Assembly: GCF_000009985.1 (NCBI RefSeq)
Contig: NC_007626.1
Span: 1,698,745-1,762,744, forward strand
Direction of reading: 5' to 3'
Origin: Paramagnetospirillum magneticum AMB-1
GTDB lineage: Bacteria > Pseudomonadota > Alphaproteobacteria > Rhodospirillales > Magnetospirillaceae
DNA length: 64,000 nt
The notes under the pieces are model-generated. The model was not told the origin of the DNA, did not search any database, and saw nothing but the letters and a program-made list of their open reading frames with translations. The translations under genes and the position numbers were made by a program. Positions 25,740-34,833 of this stretch are shown here, in pieces (positions within the stretch are counted from its first letter, which is position 1; every line of letters starts with the position of its first letter).

Positions 25740-27482
25740 ATGCGCCGTATCGGTCGATTTCTGGTCGCCTTCCTGGCCGTCACCGGCTTCGTCTTCCTGG
25801 GCCTGATGGGCCTGGGCGGGTGGCTGGCCGCTCATATGGCCGAAGGGGACGGCAAGAAGATGGCCGACCGGATGGTGCTGACCCTCGATCTGGACGCCCC
25901 GTTCCGCGACACCACGCGGGAGAATCCCCTGGCCATGCTGTCGGGCGAGCGCTCCTACGGCCTGCGCCAGGTGGTGGAGGCCCTGGACCGGGCCGCCGCC
26001 GACAGTCGGGTGAGCGGCGTGTTCGCCACACTGGGGCATTCCCCTCTGGGCCTTGCCGGGCGCCAGGATCTGCGCGACGCGGTCGCCCGTTTCCGCGCCT
26101 CCGGCAAGCCGGCGGTGCTGTTCGCCGAGACCCTGGGGGAGGGAGGCTCCGGGACGCTGGATTACTATCTGGCCACGGCGTTCTCCCAGGTGTGGCTGCA
26201 GCCGTCCGGCGACGTGGGGCTGACGGGGCTGTGGGTGGAAAGTCCCTTCATCAAGGGCACCCTGGACCTGCTGGGCATCAAGGCGCAGTTCTCCGGGCGC
26301 CACGAATACAAGTCCGCCATCGACATGTTCACCGAGACCGGCTTCACCCCGGCTCATCGCGAAAATCTCGGCCGTCTGCTGGATTCCTGGTCCGAGCAGA
26401 TCGTCGCCGGCATCGCCGCCGCCCGCGGCCTGCCCGAGCCCCAGGTGCGCGAGCTGATGGGCAAGGGGCCGTTCCTGGCCTCCGAGGCCCTGGCCGCCCG
26501 GCTGGTGGACAAGGTCGGCTACCGCGACGAGGCCTGGGGCATGATCGCCGGCATCGGCAAGGACAAGGCCGAGGAGATGGATCTGGGCGATTACGCGGCT
26601 CGTCTCGATCATCCCAAGGGCGTCAAGGTGGCGCTGATCTCTGGAATTGGCGCCATCCATCGCGGCGAGTCCCATCACGGCCTGGATGGCGACGGCGATT
26701 TCGGCTCGCAGACGGTGGCGGAGGCCTTCCGCGACGCCGTCGACGATGACGCCGTCAAAGTCATCTTGTTCCGCGTCGACAGCCCCGGCGGTTCCTATAT
26801 CGCGTCCGATACCGTGCATCACGAAGTGGAGCGGGCTCGCAAGGCCGGCAAGAAGGTGGTGGTGTCCATGGGCAATTACGCCGCCTCGGGGGGCTATTTC
26901 GTTGCCATGGGCGCCGACCGCATCATCGCCGCCCCGGGGACCATCACCGGCTCCATCGGCGTGTTCACCGGCAAGGTGGTGCTGGACGAGTTCTGGAAGA
27001 AGCTGGGGATCAGCTGGGACGAGATGCACCGGGGCGACAATGCCGGCATGTGGAGTGCCAACCAGCCATTTTCGTCCCAGGCCAAGGCCCGCATCGATAC
27101 CCTGCTGGACCACATCTACGCCGACTTCACCGGCAAGGCGTCGGCGGCGCGGAACCTGGACGCGGCCCGCATGGACAAGCTGGCGCGCGGCCGCATCTGG
27201 ACCGGCGCCGATGCCAAGCAGTCCGGCCTAGTGGACGGGCTGGGCGGCTGGGCCGAGGCTTTGTCCCAGGTGCGGCAGGTGGGCGGGCTGAAGGTCGACG
27301 AGACCCTGACCCTGGTGGAGTTCCCCCGTCCGCGCAAGCCCTGGCAAGTTCTGGCGGAAAGCCTGGGTGGCGGCTCGGTGGCCGAGCGGCGCATCCTGGC
27401 CCGCATCGAGCCGCTGCTCGATGTCCTGGCGCCGGCCGCCGGTGCCCAGTTGCGCGCCCCCGATCTGCGGGGGCCGCGATGA
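25740..27482 (+). CDS. sppA: Signal peptide peptidase SppA, 67-kDa type
   Basis: A 580-residue membrane protease of the S49 family with one N-terminal membrane helix (VAFLAVTGFVFLGLMGLGGW) and duplicated protease domains. The general-base Lys is expected in SGRHEYKSAIDMFTE (first half) and the nucleophile Ser in MGNYAASGGYFVAMGAD (second half). It digests cleaved signal peptides in the membrane. ATG 25740 follows AAGAGAGAG; a GTG six bases earlier is the alternative. The stop overlaps the ATG of the next gene (ATGA). Confidence 0.95.
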   Translation: MRRIGRFLVAFLAVTGFVFLGLMGLGGWLAAHMAEGDGKKMADRMVLTLDLDAPFRDTTRENPLAMLSGERSYGLRQVVEALDRAAADSRVSGVFATLGHSPLGLAGRQDLRDAVARFRASGKPAVLFAETLGEGGSGTLDYYLATAFSQVWLQPSGDVGLTGLWVESPFIKGTLDLLGIKAQFSGRHEYKSAIDMFTETGFTPAHRENLGRLLDSWSEQIVAGIAAARGLPEPQVRELMGKGPFLASEALAARLVDKVGYRDEAWGMIAGIGKDKAEEMDLGDYAARLDHPKGVKVALISGIGAIHRGESHHGLDGDGDFGSQTVAEAFRDAVDDDAVKVILFRVDSPGGSYIASDTVHHEVERARKAGKKVVVSMGNYAASGGYFVAMGADRIIAAPGTITGSIGVFTGKVVLDEFWKKLGISWDEMHRGDNAGMWSANQPFSSQAKARIDTLLDHIYADFTGKASAARNLDAARMDKLARGRIWTGADAKQSGLVDGLGGWAEALSQVRQVGGLKVDETLTLVEFPRPRKPWQVLAESLGGGSVAERRILARIEPLLDVLAPAAGAQLRAPDLRGPR

Positions 27483-28216
27483 GCGAGGTCAAGACCGTCG
27501 TCGTCACCGGCGCCTCGCGGGGCATCGGCCACGCCATCGCCCGCCGTTTCCTGGCCGAGGGCTGGCGCGTCATCACCTGTGCCCGCGCCGACGTGCCCAA
27601 GGAATGCATGATCGACCGCAACTGGGCTTGCCATATCGTCGCCGATCTGGCCGATCCGGCCTCGGCCCAGGACTTCGTCGCCCAGGCCAATGCCTGGCTG
27701 GGGGCCGAGCCGCTGCACGCCCTGGTCAACAATGCCGGCGTCAGTCCCAAGACTCCCTACAAGGAGCGGCTGGGCGTTCTCAACGGCCCCATTGACGGCT
27801 GGAAGGATGTCTTTGAACTGAATTTCTTCGCGCCGCTGCGCCTGGCCAGGGGCTTTGCCAGCGCCCTGCATCGGGGCAAGGGCGCCATCGTCAACATCAC
27901 CTCCATTGCCGGCCATTACGTCCATCCCTTCGCGGGATCGGCCTATTCCACGTCAAAGGCGGCGCTTTCGGGCCTGACCCGCGAGATGGCCGCCGAGATG
28001 GCGCAATTGGGGGTGAGGGTCAACGCCGTGGCGCCGGGGGAAATCCGCACCGAGATGATCTCGGCCGAGTACGAAGCCCTGGTGCCGCGGATTCCTTTAG
28101 AGCGCATGGGTACGCCCGAGGACGTGGCGGGAACCGTGTTCCGCCTGTGCGGCTCGGATTTCGACTATGTCACCGGCACCGAGGTGTTCGTCACCGGCGG
28201 CCAGCACCTGTACTGA
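27479..28216 (+). CDS. Short-chain dehydrogenase/reductase
   Basis: A 245-residue classical SDR: TGASRGIGHAIA (cofactor loop), LVNNAGVSPKTP, catalytic SIAGHYVHPFAGSAYSTSKAAL (Ser, Tyr-x3-Lys) and VNAVAPGEIRTEM. It is translationally coupled to sppA (four-base overlap). The substrate is unknown. Confidence 0.93.
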   Translation: MSEVKTVVVTGASRGIGHAIARRFLAEGWRVITCARADVPKECMIDRNWACHIVADLADPASAQDFVAQANAWLGAEPLHALVNNAGVSPKTPYKERLGVLNGPIDGWKDVFELNFFAPLRLARGFASALHRGKGAIVNITSIAGHYVHPFAGSAYSTSKAALSGLTREMAAEMAQLGVRVNAVAPGEIRTEMISAEYEALVPRIPLERMGTPEDVAGTVFRLCGSDFDYVTGTEVFVTGGQHLY

Positions 28217-28222
28217 CGGCGG

Positions 28223-28549
28223 TCAGCGGAAATAGGCGGGCTCGGCTCCGGTGACATCGCCCAGATGGCCGACGATGTAGCGCATCAGCTTGGTGGTGGG
28301 CGAGAATTCGCAGCGCAGGATGCCGCTGTCGGCTGATTTGATGGTGACCATCGCTTCGACATTGTCGTCGAGCGCCTGCAGGGCGGCCAGGGTCAGGCGG
28401 ACGCGATCGCCGGGCCGGTAACCGGCTCCCTGGAAGCTGACGCCGGAAATGGAGACGTTGACCACGGGAAATACCTTGCCGTCGATCAGCACGGCGAGGC
28501 CGTCGCCCATTTTGCGGATATGCTGCCGCCGTTCCTTGATCTGCGTCAC
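28223..28549 (-). CDS. PilZ-domain protein
   Basis: A 108-residue protein with the c-di-GMP-binding pattern: an R-R-x3-R opening (KERRQHIRK) and NVSISGVSFQG (D/N-x-S-x2-G). Single-domain PilZ proteins act as c-di-GMP receptors controlling motility or exopolysaccharide. It converges on the SDR gene. Confidence 0.85.
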   Translation of the reverse strand: MTQIKERRQHIRKMGDGLAVLIDGKVFPVVNVSISGVSFQGAGYRPGDRVRLTLAALQALDDNVEAMVTIKSADSGILRCEFSPTTKLMRYIVGHLGDVTGAEPAYFR

Positions 28550-28640
28550 CGGATGACTCCCAACGTTTGGTATAAGACCCTATAGCGGATAGTCGTGAAC
28601 GCCGTTTGCGGCTCATGTAAACGGGACGCGAAGGGGGGAG

Positions 28641-29870
28641 TTATTGCGCGGCGCGCGGCGCATTGGCGAACGTCTTGCGGACAAAGGCGCTTATTTCGCC
28701 CAGGCTGGTGTCCTGGCCGATTCCGGCGGCCTTGGCGCGCTCCACATATTTGGACACGTATTCCAGATTGCCGGGAATACCGAACGAGCGCTTGAACATT
28801 TCCTCGCCCATCAGGTCGTAGATGACCAGGGTCATCACCGCCAACTGGTCCATGCGCAGGCCCAACTCGCCCACCAGCATCTTGGTCGAGAGGCCGCCGA
28901 CCTCGGCCAGCAGGCCGGTGATGCGCACGGTCTGGTCGGCATTGGGCAATTCGGCGCGAACCACCGGGTCTAGCAGGATCATGGTGAAAGCGGCCGAGCG
29001 CAGCCGCTTGCCGTCGGGGGTCAGGATGTCGGCAATACGGGCGCGGCGGTCGCCGCCCGCCGCCGGTGCCGGGGCGGCGGCGCCCTTGACCTCGTGCACC
29101 GGTGCCGGAACGGTGCCGCCCGAGATGGCGGCGGCCGCCTTGGGCTTGTCGCCGGCCTTGGCCGGTTCGGCGCGGGCGGCGGGCGGCACCAGGAAGGAGG
29201 GAATGGTTTCGGGCAGGGTGGACGGCGTCGGCAGCTCCGCCGGGTTCTCCTTCAGGCGCCGGATGTCCTCGGGCACCTTGTAGTCGAGAATCCGCTTGCC
29301 GAGGCGCTTCACCAGGGCCGGCGACAAAGTTGAATATTCAGGTACGAGGGCCACCTGCCAATCATGGACCAGATGCTCCTGCATGGCGTCGTAGAGCACC
29401 TCGCCCCGGCTGCGCTTGGCCGCCTTGCTGGGCGTGGGGCGCGACAGCAGGCGCATCAGCTTGCCCAGCAGCCCCTTATTGGCCGTGGCCGCGTCGCGCT
29501 CGCCGCCCTTGAGCGGCCGGCTATCGCCATCCAGGCGCTTGCGGAAATGCCGCTTGGCACAGGTGCGCACCACCATGGCGACCACGTCGTCCAGAGAGCG
29601 GCCGCAGGCCAGCAGGGCGTCGGCCTGCTCCACCGGCACGTCGTGCTTGTCCACCAGTAACTGGCGGAAGCGCTCGGGGTTGGCGCGGAACGCCTTGAAG
29701 CAGCTGTCCAGCAGGTCCGGGTCGTCCAGGACGCATTGCAATACGCCGCGGCGCGGCAGCTTCTTCAATTCCGGAACCAGCTGCGCCATGACCTCAGCCA
29801 CCGGACCCTCAAGGGTCAGGTTGATCTGACGGACGATCCGGGCTTGGGCCTCGGATGGCAGGCGCGGCAT
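28641..29870 (-). CDS. Protein of unknown function, paralog of the upstream gene
   Basis: A 409-residue protein with no signal peptide. It has an N-terminal helical domain (EGPVAEVMAQLVPELKKLPRR), a central DELYDAM/VLYDAMQEHLVHDWQVALVPEYS region, a Pro/Ala-rich linker (about 215-275) and a C-terminal helical domain. It aligns end to end with the next upstream gene (LVHDWQVALVPEYSTLSPALVKR versus LLHEWQVPLVPAYSEMDPALVRR), so the two are tandem duplicates. I know no function for the family. Confidence 0.8.
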   Translation of the reverse strand: MPRLPSEAQARIVRQINLTLEGPVAEVMAQLVPELKKLPRRGVLQCVLDDPDLLDSCFKAFRANPERFRQLLVDKHDVPVEQADALLACGRSLDDVVAMVVRTCAKRHFRKRLDGDSRPLKGGERDAATANKGLLGKLMRLLSRPTPSKAAKRSRGEVLYDAMQEHLVHDWQVALVPEYSTLSPALVKRLGKRILDYKVPEDIRRLKENPAELPTPSTLPETIPSFLVPPAARAEPAKAGDKPKAAAAISGGTVPAPVHEVKGAAAPAPAAGGDRRARIADILTPDGKRLRSAAFTMILLDPVVRAELPNADQTVRITGLLAEVGGLSTKMLVGELGLRMDQLAVMTLVIYDLMGEEMFKRSFGIPGNLEYVSKYVERAKAAGIGQDTSLGEISAFVRKTFANAPRAAQ

Positions 29871-29949
29871 GGTTGCTTCCGATCGAAACTCTACTTCCTC
29901 GAAAGGTAAGCCGAACAGGCTGAAATCCCAAGTGTCGAGATGTCAGGCC

Positions 29950-31080
29950 TTAGTCGCGTCGCGCGCGGTGGCCAAAGCGGGCGAAAACACCTCGCATGAA
30001 GATGGCGCACTCGATGACCTCGGTCGTCGGTCCAATTCCACGGAGTCTGGCCCGGTCCACAATGCGGGTCACCAATTCCGGATCAGCACGCGGACCGAAC
30101 AGCCGACCGAAAACCGTACTGCCGATACAATCCTGAGCCACCATCAGCATGACCGCCAACTGGTCCTTGCGCAGCCCCAGCCCCTCGACCAGGGCAGCGG
30201 TCGGTTGACCGCCAACCCCCCGCAGGACGTCACCAATACGCACGATCTGGTCGGCATTGGGCAGAATGGCGCGGACCTCGGGGTCCAGAAGCGTCTGGGT
30301 GAAGGCTTCGGCGCGCAGCCGCTGACGATCCGGGGTCAGCACGTCATCCAGCTTGGCGGTACTGTGGTGTTGGACCGGCGCCACGGGCGCGGTCGGGGCC
30401 TTGGCCACCGGGGCGAACGGCGATACGAAGGGGGCTGCGAAAGTCGACGGCGTGGCCGCCGCGACTTGAGGTGCTTCGTCATCGGCCAGGTGAACGGGCG
30501 CGTCCGGATCAGCGATCAGGCGGGCCAGGGAGTTCGCCTCGCGGCAATCGAGAATCTTGGCGCCCACTCGGCGAACCAGGGCGGGGTCCATTTCGGAATA
30601 GGCGGGAACCAGCGGCACCTGCCACTCGTGCAGCAGATAGGCCTTAATGGCGTCGTAAAGCTCGTCGGCCGGGCTGCGCGCAGCCGAGTGGGTATGGCCC
30701 TCCTCGGGCAGGGCTTCGGCGCGGACTTCCGTTTCGGCACGGGTGGCGGCAGGGGCCAGCCGGCGGCGGAAGTAGCGCTTGGCGGCGGTGCGCACCACCA
30801 TGGCGATGACCTCGGCCAGGGTGCGGCCGCAGGACAGGGGGACGTTATCCTCGCCCACCGGGCGGCGGCGCTCGTCCACCAGCACATAGCGGAAGCGGGG
30901 GCGCTCCTTGCGGAAGATCTGGAAACAGCGGGAGAGCAGGTCCAGGTCGTCGAGGGTCCGGTCATAGGCCTGCTCACGCGGCAGAGCCTTCAGCTCCGGC
31001 AGGAACTGGCCCAGAATATCGACAACCGGACCCTGGAGGGTCCCGTTAATCCTGAAGACCGCTGTCGCGGTATCCGTCAT
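29950..31080 (-). CDS. Protein of unknown function, paralog of the downstream gene
   Basis: A 376-residue protein by the start used here (ATG 31080, MTDTATAVFRINGTLQGPV). ATGs at 31101 and 31134 also lie in frame and none has a strong ribosome site; comparison with the paralog favours a short N-terminus. Same layout as its neighbour: helical N-terminal domain, ELYDAIKAYLLHEWQVPLVPAYSE core, Ala/Pro-rich linker and helical C-terminal domain (DDVLTPDRQRLRAEAFTQTLLDP). Function unknown, cytoplasmic. Confidence 0.78.
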   Translation of the reverse strand: MTDTATAVFRINGTLQGPVVDILGQFLPELKALPREQAYDRTLDDLDLLSRCFQIFRKERPRFRYVLVDERRRPVGEDNVPLSCGRTLAEVIAMVVRTAAKRYFRRRLAPAATRAETEVRAEALPEEGHTHSAARSPADELYDAIKAYLLHEWQVPLVPAYSEMDPALVRRVGAKILDCREANSLARLIADPDAPVHLADDEAPQVAAATPSTFAAPFVSPFAPVAKAPTAPVAPVQHHSTAKLDDVLTPDRQRLRAEAFTQTLLDPEVRAILPNADQIVRIGDVLRGVGGQPTAALVEGLGLRKDQLAVMLMVAQDCIGSTVFGRLFGPRADPELVTRIVDRARLRGIGPTTEVIECAIFMRGVFARFGHRARRD

Positions 31081-31193
31081 GGCTTCAACCTTAACTCCCA
31101 TCGCGCCGCAATTCCCCGAAGAGAACTTTAGCATGCGATGATTTGCCCATCACCAAATTTGATGCGGACCTGATCGCATCGAAGTCAGAATAC

Positions 31194-31240
31194 CCCCAAT
31201 CGTTATAGGCTAATGTGAAGGCGCTCACATAACGATGGGG
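31194..31240. other. Inverted repeat upstream of the paralog pair
   Basis: CCCC-A-ATCGTTAT (31194-31206) pairs with ATAACGAT-GGGG (31229-31240). A nested ATGTGA (31213-31218) / TCACAT (31225-31230) stem shares two bases with the outer one, so the two stems partly compete. It lies in the 260-base gap between map and the unknown gene, where a promoter of the unknown gene would be expected. Confidence 0.45.
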
Positions 31241-31342
31241 AAAAAGCATAGGGTCTCGACCCGGGGGGGCGGGCGTGAAACGGCTATTATCCGCCATCCG
31301 GCAAAAGCCATGGCCGAAAGGTGGTAGGGGAAAGTGCTTACC

Positions 31343-32146
31343 CTAGAGGTATGGAGGGCAGTGCCGTCCGGCGGGGGAGAGGGTAAATATCTCGCAGCCC
31401 GTGGCGGTGACGCCGATGGAATGCTCGAACTGGGCCGACAGGGATTTGTCCTTGGTGACCGCCGTCCAGCCGTCGGCCAGGATCTTGGTCTCAAAGCGGC
31501 CAGCATTGATCATGGGCTCGATGGTGAAGAACATTCCCTCGGCCAGGACGCCGCCTTCGCCCTTGTTGCCGTAATGCATGACGTTGGGCGGCTCGTGGAA
31601 GATCCGGCCCAGGCCGTGGCCGCAGAAGTCGCGCACCACGGAAAAGCGGTGCTTTTCGGCAAAGCTCTGGATGGCATAGCCGATATCGCCCAGGGTGGCG
31701 CCGGGCTTGACCACCTCGATGCCGCGCATCAGCGATTCGTAGGTCACCTCCACCAGCTTGCGGGCCTTCACGCCGACCTTGCCGACGTAATACATACGCG
31801 ACGAATCGCCGTGCCAGCCGTCGACGATGGGCGTCACGTCGATATTGACGATGTCGCCGTCCTCCAGGCGCTTTTCCCCCGGAATGCCGTGGCAGACCAC
31901 GTGATTGACCGAGGTGCAGATGGATTTGGGAAAGCCCCGGTAATTCATGGGCGCATTGATGCCGCCGCGGGTGATGATGAACTCGGCGCACAGGCGGTCG
32001 AGCTCGGCGGTGGTCACGCCGGGCACCACATGGGGGGCGATGAAGTCCAATGTCTCGGCGGCCAGCTGGCCGGCTTTGCGCATGCCGTCGAAATCGGCGG
32101 GGCCGTGGCGGCGGATGCGGGAAAATTCCCTGTCTTCGTGTTCCAT
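31343..32146 (-). CDS. map: Methionine aminopeptidase, type I
   Basis: Map removes the N-terminal Met from nascent proteins. The 267-residue protein has the metal ligands in VNIDVTPIVDGWHGDSSRMY (two Asp), FCGHGLGRIFHEPPNV (His), MFFTIEPMIN (Glu) and QFEHSIGVT (Glu). It lies eight bases downstream of sfsA. Confidence 0.97.
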   Translation of the reverse strand: MEHEDREFSRIRRHGPADFDGMRKAGQLAAETLDFIAPHVVPGVTTAELDRLCAEFIITRGGINAPMNYRGFPKSICTSVNHVVCHGIPGEKRLEDGDIVNIDVTPIVDGWHGDSSRMYYVGKVGVKARKLVEVTYESLMRGIEVVKPGATLGDIGYAIQSFAEKHRFSVVRDFCGHGLGRIFHEPPNVMHYGNKGEGGVLAEGMFFTIEPMINAGRFETKILADGWTAVTKDKSLSAQFEHSIGVTATGCEIFTLSPAGRHCPPYL

Positions 32147-32153
32147 CGGTCCT

Positions 32154-32864
32154 TCAGATCCGCTCAGTCAAATCCATGGTCAAGGGGGCGCCCAGATCGA
32201 TGCCGTCGGGCGCGAGACGGCAGGTATAGCAGATCGCTTCAACGCCGTCCCGTGTCGCCTGGGCCAGGGTCCTGGCGTAAACCGGATCGATGTCGGCGGC
32301 GGGACGAAATCCGGCGCAGTCCTCGCGCTGCACCAGATAGACCATCACGGCCCGCTCGCCCGCCCTGACCCGATCGGTCAGCTCGGCCAGATGCTTGGTG
32401 CCCCGCACGGTGACGGCGTCGGGGAATTCGGCCCAGTCGCCCCGCTTCAGGTGGACGTTCTTGACCTCCACCCAGCATTTGGGGCGGCCTTCGGCCTCCA
32501 GCAACAGGTCGATGCGGGAATTGACGCCGTATTTCACTTCGCGCCGGATGGAATCGTAGCCGGCCAGTTCGGCGACTTGGCCGGCGGCCACGGCCTCGGC
32601 GACGATGCCGTTGGGATGGGCGGTGTTGACGCCGACCAGATGGCCGTCCACCGTCACCAGCTCCCAGTTCCACTTCAGCTTGCGCTCGGGGTTGGAGGCG
32701 GGCGACAGCCAGACCTCCATGCCCGGCTCGGCGGTGCCGAGCATGGCGCCGGAATTGGCCACATGGGCGGTGACCTCGGTACCGTCGTCGAACCGCACAT
32801 CGGCCATGAAGCGCTTGTAGCGCTTGATCAGGGTGGCACGGACCAGGGGGGCGGCGAAGCGCAT
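32154..32864 (-). CDS. sfsA: SfsA family DNA-binding/sugar fermentation stimulation protein
   Basis: A 236-residue SfsA protein: LIKRYKRFMADVRFDDG, AHVANSGAMLG, the PD-(D/E)xK-like RIDLLLEAEGRPKCWVEVKNVHL and MVYLVQREDC. Originally linked to maltose-gene activation in E. coli; it has an OB-fold and a nuclease-like domain. The ATG shares one base with the stop of the upstream methyltransferase gene. Confidence 0.95.
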   Translation of the reverse strand: MRFAAPLVRATLIKRYKRFMADVRFDDGTEVTAHVANSGAMLGTAEPGMEVWLSPASNPERKLKWNWELVTVDGHLVGVNTAHPNGIVAEAVAAGQVAELAGYDSIRREVKYGVNSRIDLLLEAEGRPKCWVEVKNVHLKRGDWAEFPDAVTVRGTKHLAELTDRVRAGERAVMVYLVQREDCAGFRPAADIDPVYARTLAQATRDGVEAICYTCRLAPDGIDLGAPLTMDLTERI

Positions 32865-33751
32865 CACTCGGTCTCGGGGCTCATGCGGCCCATCAGGTCG
32901 GGCAAGCCGGGAATGGCGCATCCCTGGGGCGCGGCGGTGGGCTGGCAGGGGTGGGGCGCCCAGCCGGTCATGGTCAGCACCTGGAAGGTGGCGGGCAGGC
33001 GGCCGTCGGGGCCGGCGAAGCGCTCCTGGTAAAGGGCGATGGCGCGCAGCAGGGTGGCGCGCCGGGTCAGGCCCTTGCGCTGCTCGGCCACGGCATTGGT
33101 CTCGCCCATGCCGCGCAGATCGGCCATCAGCCGCATGGGATCGGCATAGCTGACCGGCACCGTGTCGGCATCGGCCACCGGCAGGGTGAAGCCGGCCCGC
33201 TGCAGCAATGCGCCCAGGTCCTTGACGTCGGCGAAGGGGGCGACGCGGGGGCTGACCCCGCCTTCCTCGGCCAGTTCCGACTCCTGCAGGGACTGGCGCA
33301 ACTCGCCCAGGGTGCCGGCTCCCAGCAGGGCGGCGATGAACAGGCCGTCGGGCTTGAGCACCCGGCGGATCTGCAGCAAGGTCCCCGGCAGGTCGTTGAC
33401 CCAGTGCAGCGACAGGCACGAGACCACTAGATCGAAGCTGTGGGCCGCGAAGGGCAGCCATTCCTCGTCGGCGGCCAGGGTCGGGTGGCCGTTGGCCGCC
33501 GCCTTCGCCGCCATGGCGGGCGACAGGTCGCATTGCACCAGGGTCTCGATGCCGCCGCGCCCCTTCAGGGTGTCGGCCATCTCGCCGGTATGGCACCCCA
33601 GGTCCAGGGCCACGGGAAAGCGGCGCTTGACGTCGTCCAGGCGGTCGGCGAGGCGCTCGGCCACTTCGCGCACCAGGAAGTCGTGGGCGACGAAATTGCC
33701 GGCAGCGCGGTCACGGTGCTTGCGCACCAGGCGGCGGTCGAAGATTCTCAT
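32864..33751 (-). CDS. SAM-dependent methyltransferase, NDUFAF5/BioC-like
   Basis: A 295-residue class I methyltransferase. It starts MRIFDRRLVRKHRDRAAGNF, a pattern shared with alphaproteobacterial relatives of the mitochondrial complex I assembly factor NDUFAF5, then motif I (ALDLGCHTGEMADTL), a CDLSPAMAAKA segment and VVSCLSLHWVNDLPGTL. ATG 33751 is chosen over longer frames by this family match. Divergent from comF; upstream of sfsA and map. Confidence 0.88.
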   Translation of the reverse strand: MRIFDRRLVRKHRDRAAGNFVAHDFLVREVAERLADRLDDVKRRFPVALDLGCHTGEMADTLKGRGGIETLVQCDLSPAMAAKAAANGHPTLAADEEWLPFAAHSFDLVVSCLSLHWVNDLPGTLLQIRRVLKPDGLFIAALLGAGTLGELRQSLQESELAEEGGVSPRVAPFADVKDLGALLQRAGFTLPVADADTVPVSYADPMRLMADLRGMGETNAVAEQRKGLTRRATLLRAIALYQERFAGPDGRLPATFQVLTMTGWAPHPCQPTAAPQGCAIPGLPDLMGRMSPETE

Positions 33752-33797
33752 GTCAGGCTGTATGGCATGTCCATGCCGTTTCTGGGAAGGAAAGATC

Positions 33798-34529
33798 ATG
33801 CCGGCCAGGGTTGCACGTCTGGTCATCGATGCGCTGTTGCCGCCGCTCTGCCTGTCATGCCAGACCGAAGTGGCCGAGCCCGGCAGCCTGTGCCCCACCT
33901 GCTGGTCGGGGATGGTCTTTCTCGGCGACCCGTCCTGTGCCTGTTGCGGCCTGCCCTTCGAGTTCGATCCCGGCGACGGAGTGCTTTGCGGCGAATGCGC
34001 CCGCCGGACGCCGCATTATTCCCGGGCCCGGGCGGTGTTCCGCTATGACGATTCCTCCAAGGCGCTGATCCTGCGCTTCAAGCATGGCGACCGCCTGGAA
34101 GGGGTGGGAGCTTTCGCCCGCTGGATGGCGCGGGCCGGGGGCGCCATGCTGGCCGAGGCCGATCCGTTGCTGGTGCCGGTGCCGCTGCACCGCTGGCGTC
34201 TGCTGTCCCGGCGCTATAATCAGGCGGCCCTGCTGGCCGTGGCCATCGGCAAGCTGAGCGGACGGGCGGTGGAGCCCGGCATGCTGCTCCGGACCCGTCG
34301 CACGCCGTCCCAGGGGCATCTCGGCCACGACGCCCGCGCCCGCAACGTGGCCGGCGCCTTCAAGGTGGACGAGCGCCTGCGTCCCAGGCTGGCAGGGCGC
34401 CGGGTGGTGCTGGTGGACGACGTGATGACCAGCGGCGCCACCGTGGACGAATGCGCCCGGGTGCTGCTCAAGGCCGGGGCCGCGGCGGTGGACGTTCTCA
34501 CCCTGGGACGGGTGGTGCGGGAAAACTAG
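33798..34529 (+). CDS. ComF family phosphoribosyltransferase-like protein
   Basis: A 243-residue ComF-type protein: an N-terminal zinc ribbon (LPPLCLSCQTEV, LCPTCW, CACCGLPF, CGECARR) and a C-terminal PRTase domain with RYNQAALLA, RNVAGAF and the PRPP loop VVLVDDVMTSGATV. ATG 33798 follows GGAAGGAAAG. In naturally competent bacteria ComF takes part in DNA uptake; in this group the role is uncertain. First of a plus-strand set with grxC and the nitrilase-family gene. Confidence 0.92.
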   Translation: MPARVARLVIDALLPPLCLSCQTEVAEPGSLCPTCWSGMVFLGDPSCACCGLPFEFDPGDGVLCGECARRTPHYSRARAVFRYDDSSKALILRFKHGDRLEGVGAFARWMARAGGAMLAEADPLLVPVPLHRWRLLSRRYNQAALLAVAIGKLSGRAVEPGMLLRTRRTPSQGHLGHDARARNVAGAFKVDERLRPRLAGRRVVLVDDVMTSGATVDECARVLLKAGAAAVDVLTLGRVVREN

Positions 34530-34569
34530 CTGCGCTATATAGGATCGGTAACCAAACCTGGAGCCCCCC

Positions 34570-34833
34570 ATGGCCGAGATCGAGATCTACACCACCGACG
34601 TCTGCCCCTATTGCGTCAAGGCCAAGAAGCTGTTCGCCAAGAAGGGCGTGGCCTATACCGAGATCAACGTCTCGACCGACGACGGCCTGCGCCAGTACAT
34701 GACCAACCGGGCCGGCGGGCGCCGTTCGGTGCCGCAGATCTTCATCGACGGCGTGCATGTGGGCGGCTGCGACGATCTTTATGCCCTGGACAAGGACGGC
34801 AAGCTGGATCCCATGCTGGCGGGTGTCCAGTGA
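34570..34833 (+). CDS. grxC: Glutaredoxin 3
   Basis: An 87-residue glutaredoxin with the dithiol active site TDVCPYCVKAKKLF, the cis-Pro loop SVPQIFIDG and GGCDDLYALDKDGKLD. It reduces protein disulphides with glutathione. The stop overlaps the GTG start of the next gene. Confidence 0.96.
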   Translation: MAEIEIYTTDVCPYCVKAKKLFAKKGVAYTEINVSTDDGLRQYMTNRAGGRRSVPQIFIDGVHVGGCDDLYALDKDGKLDPMLAGVQ

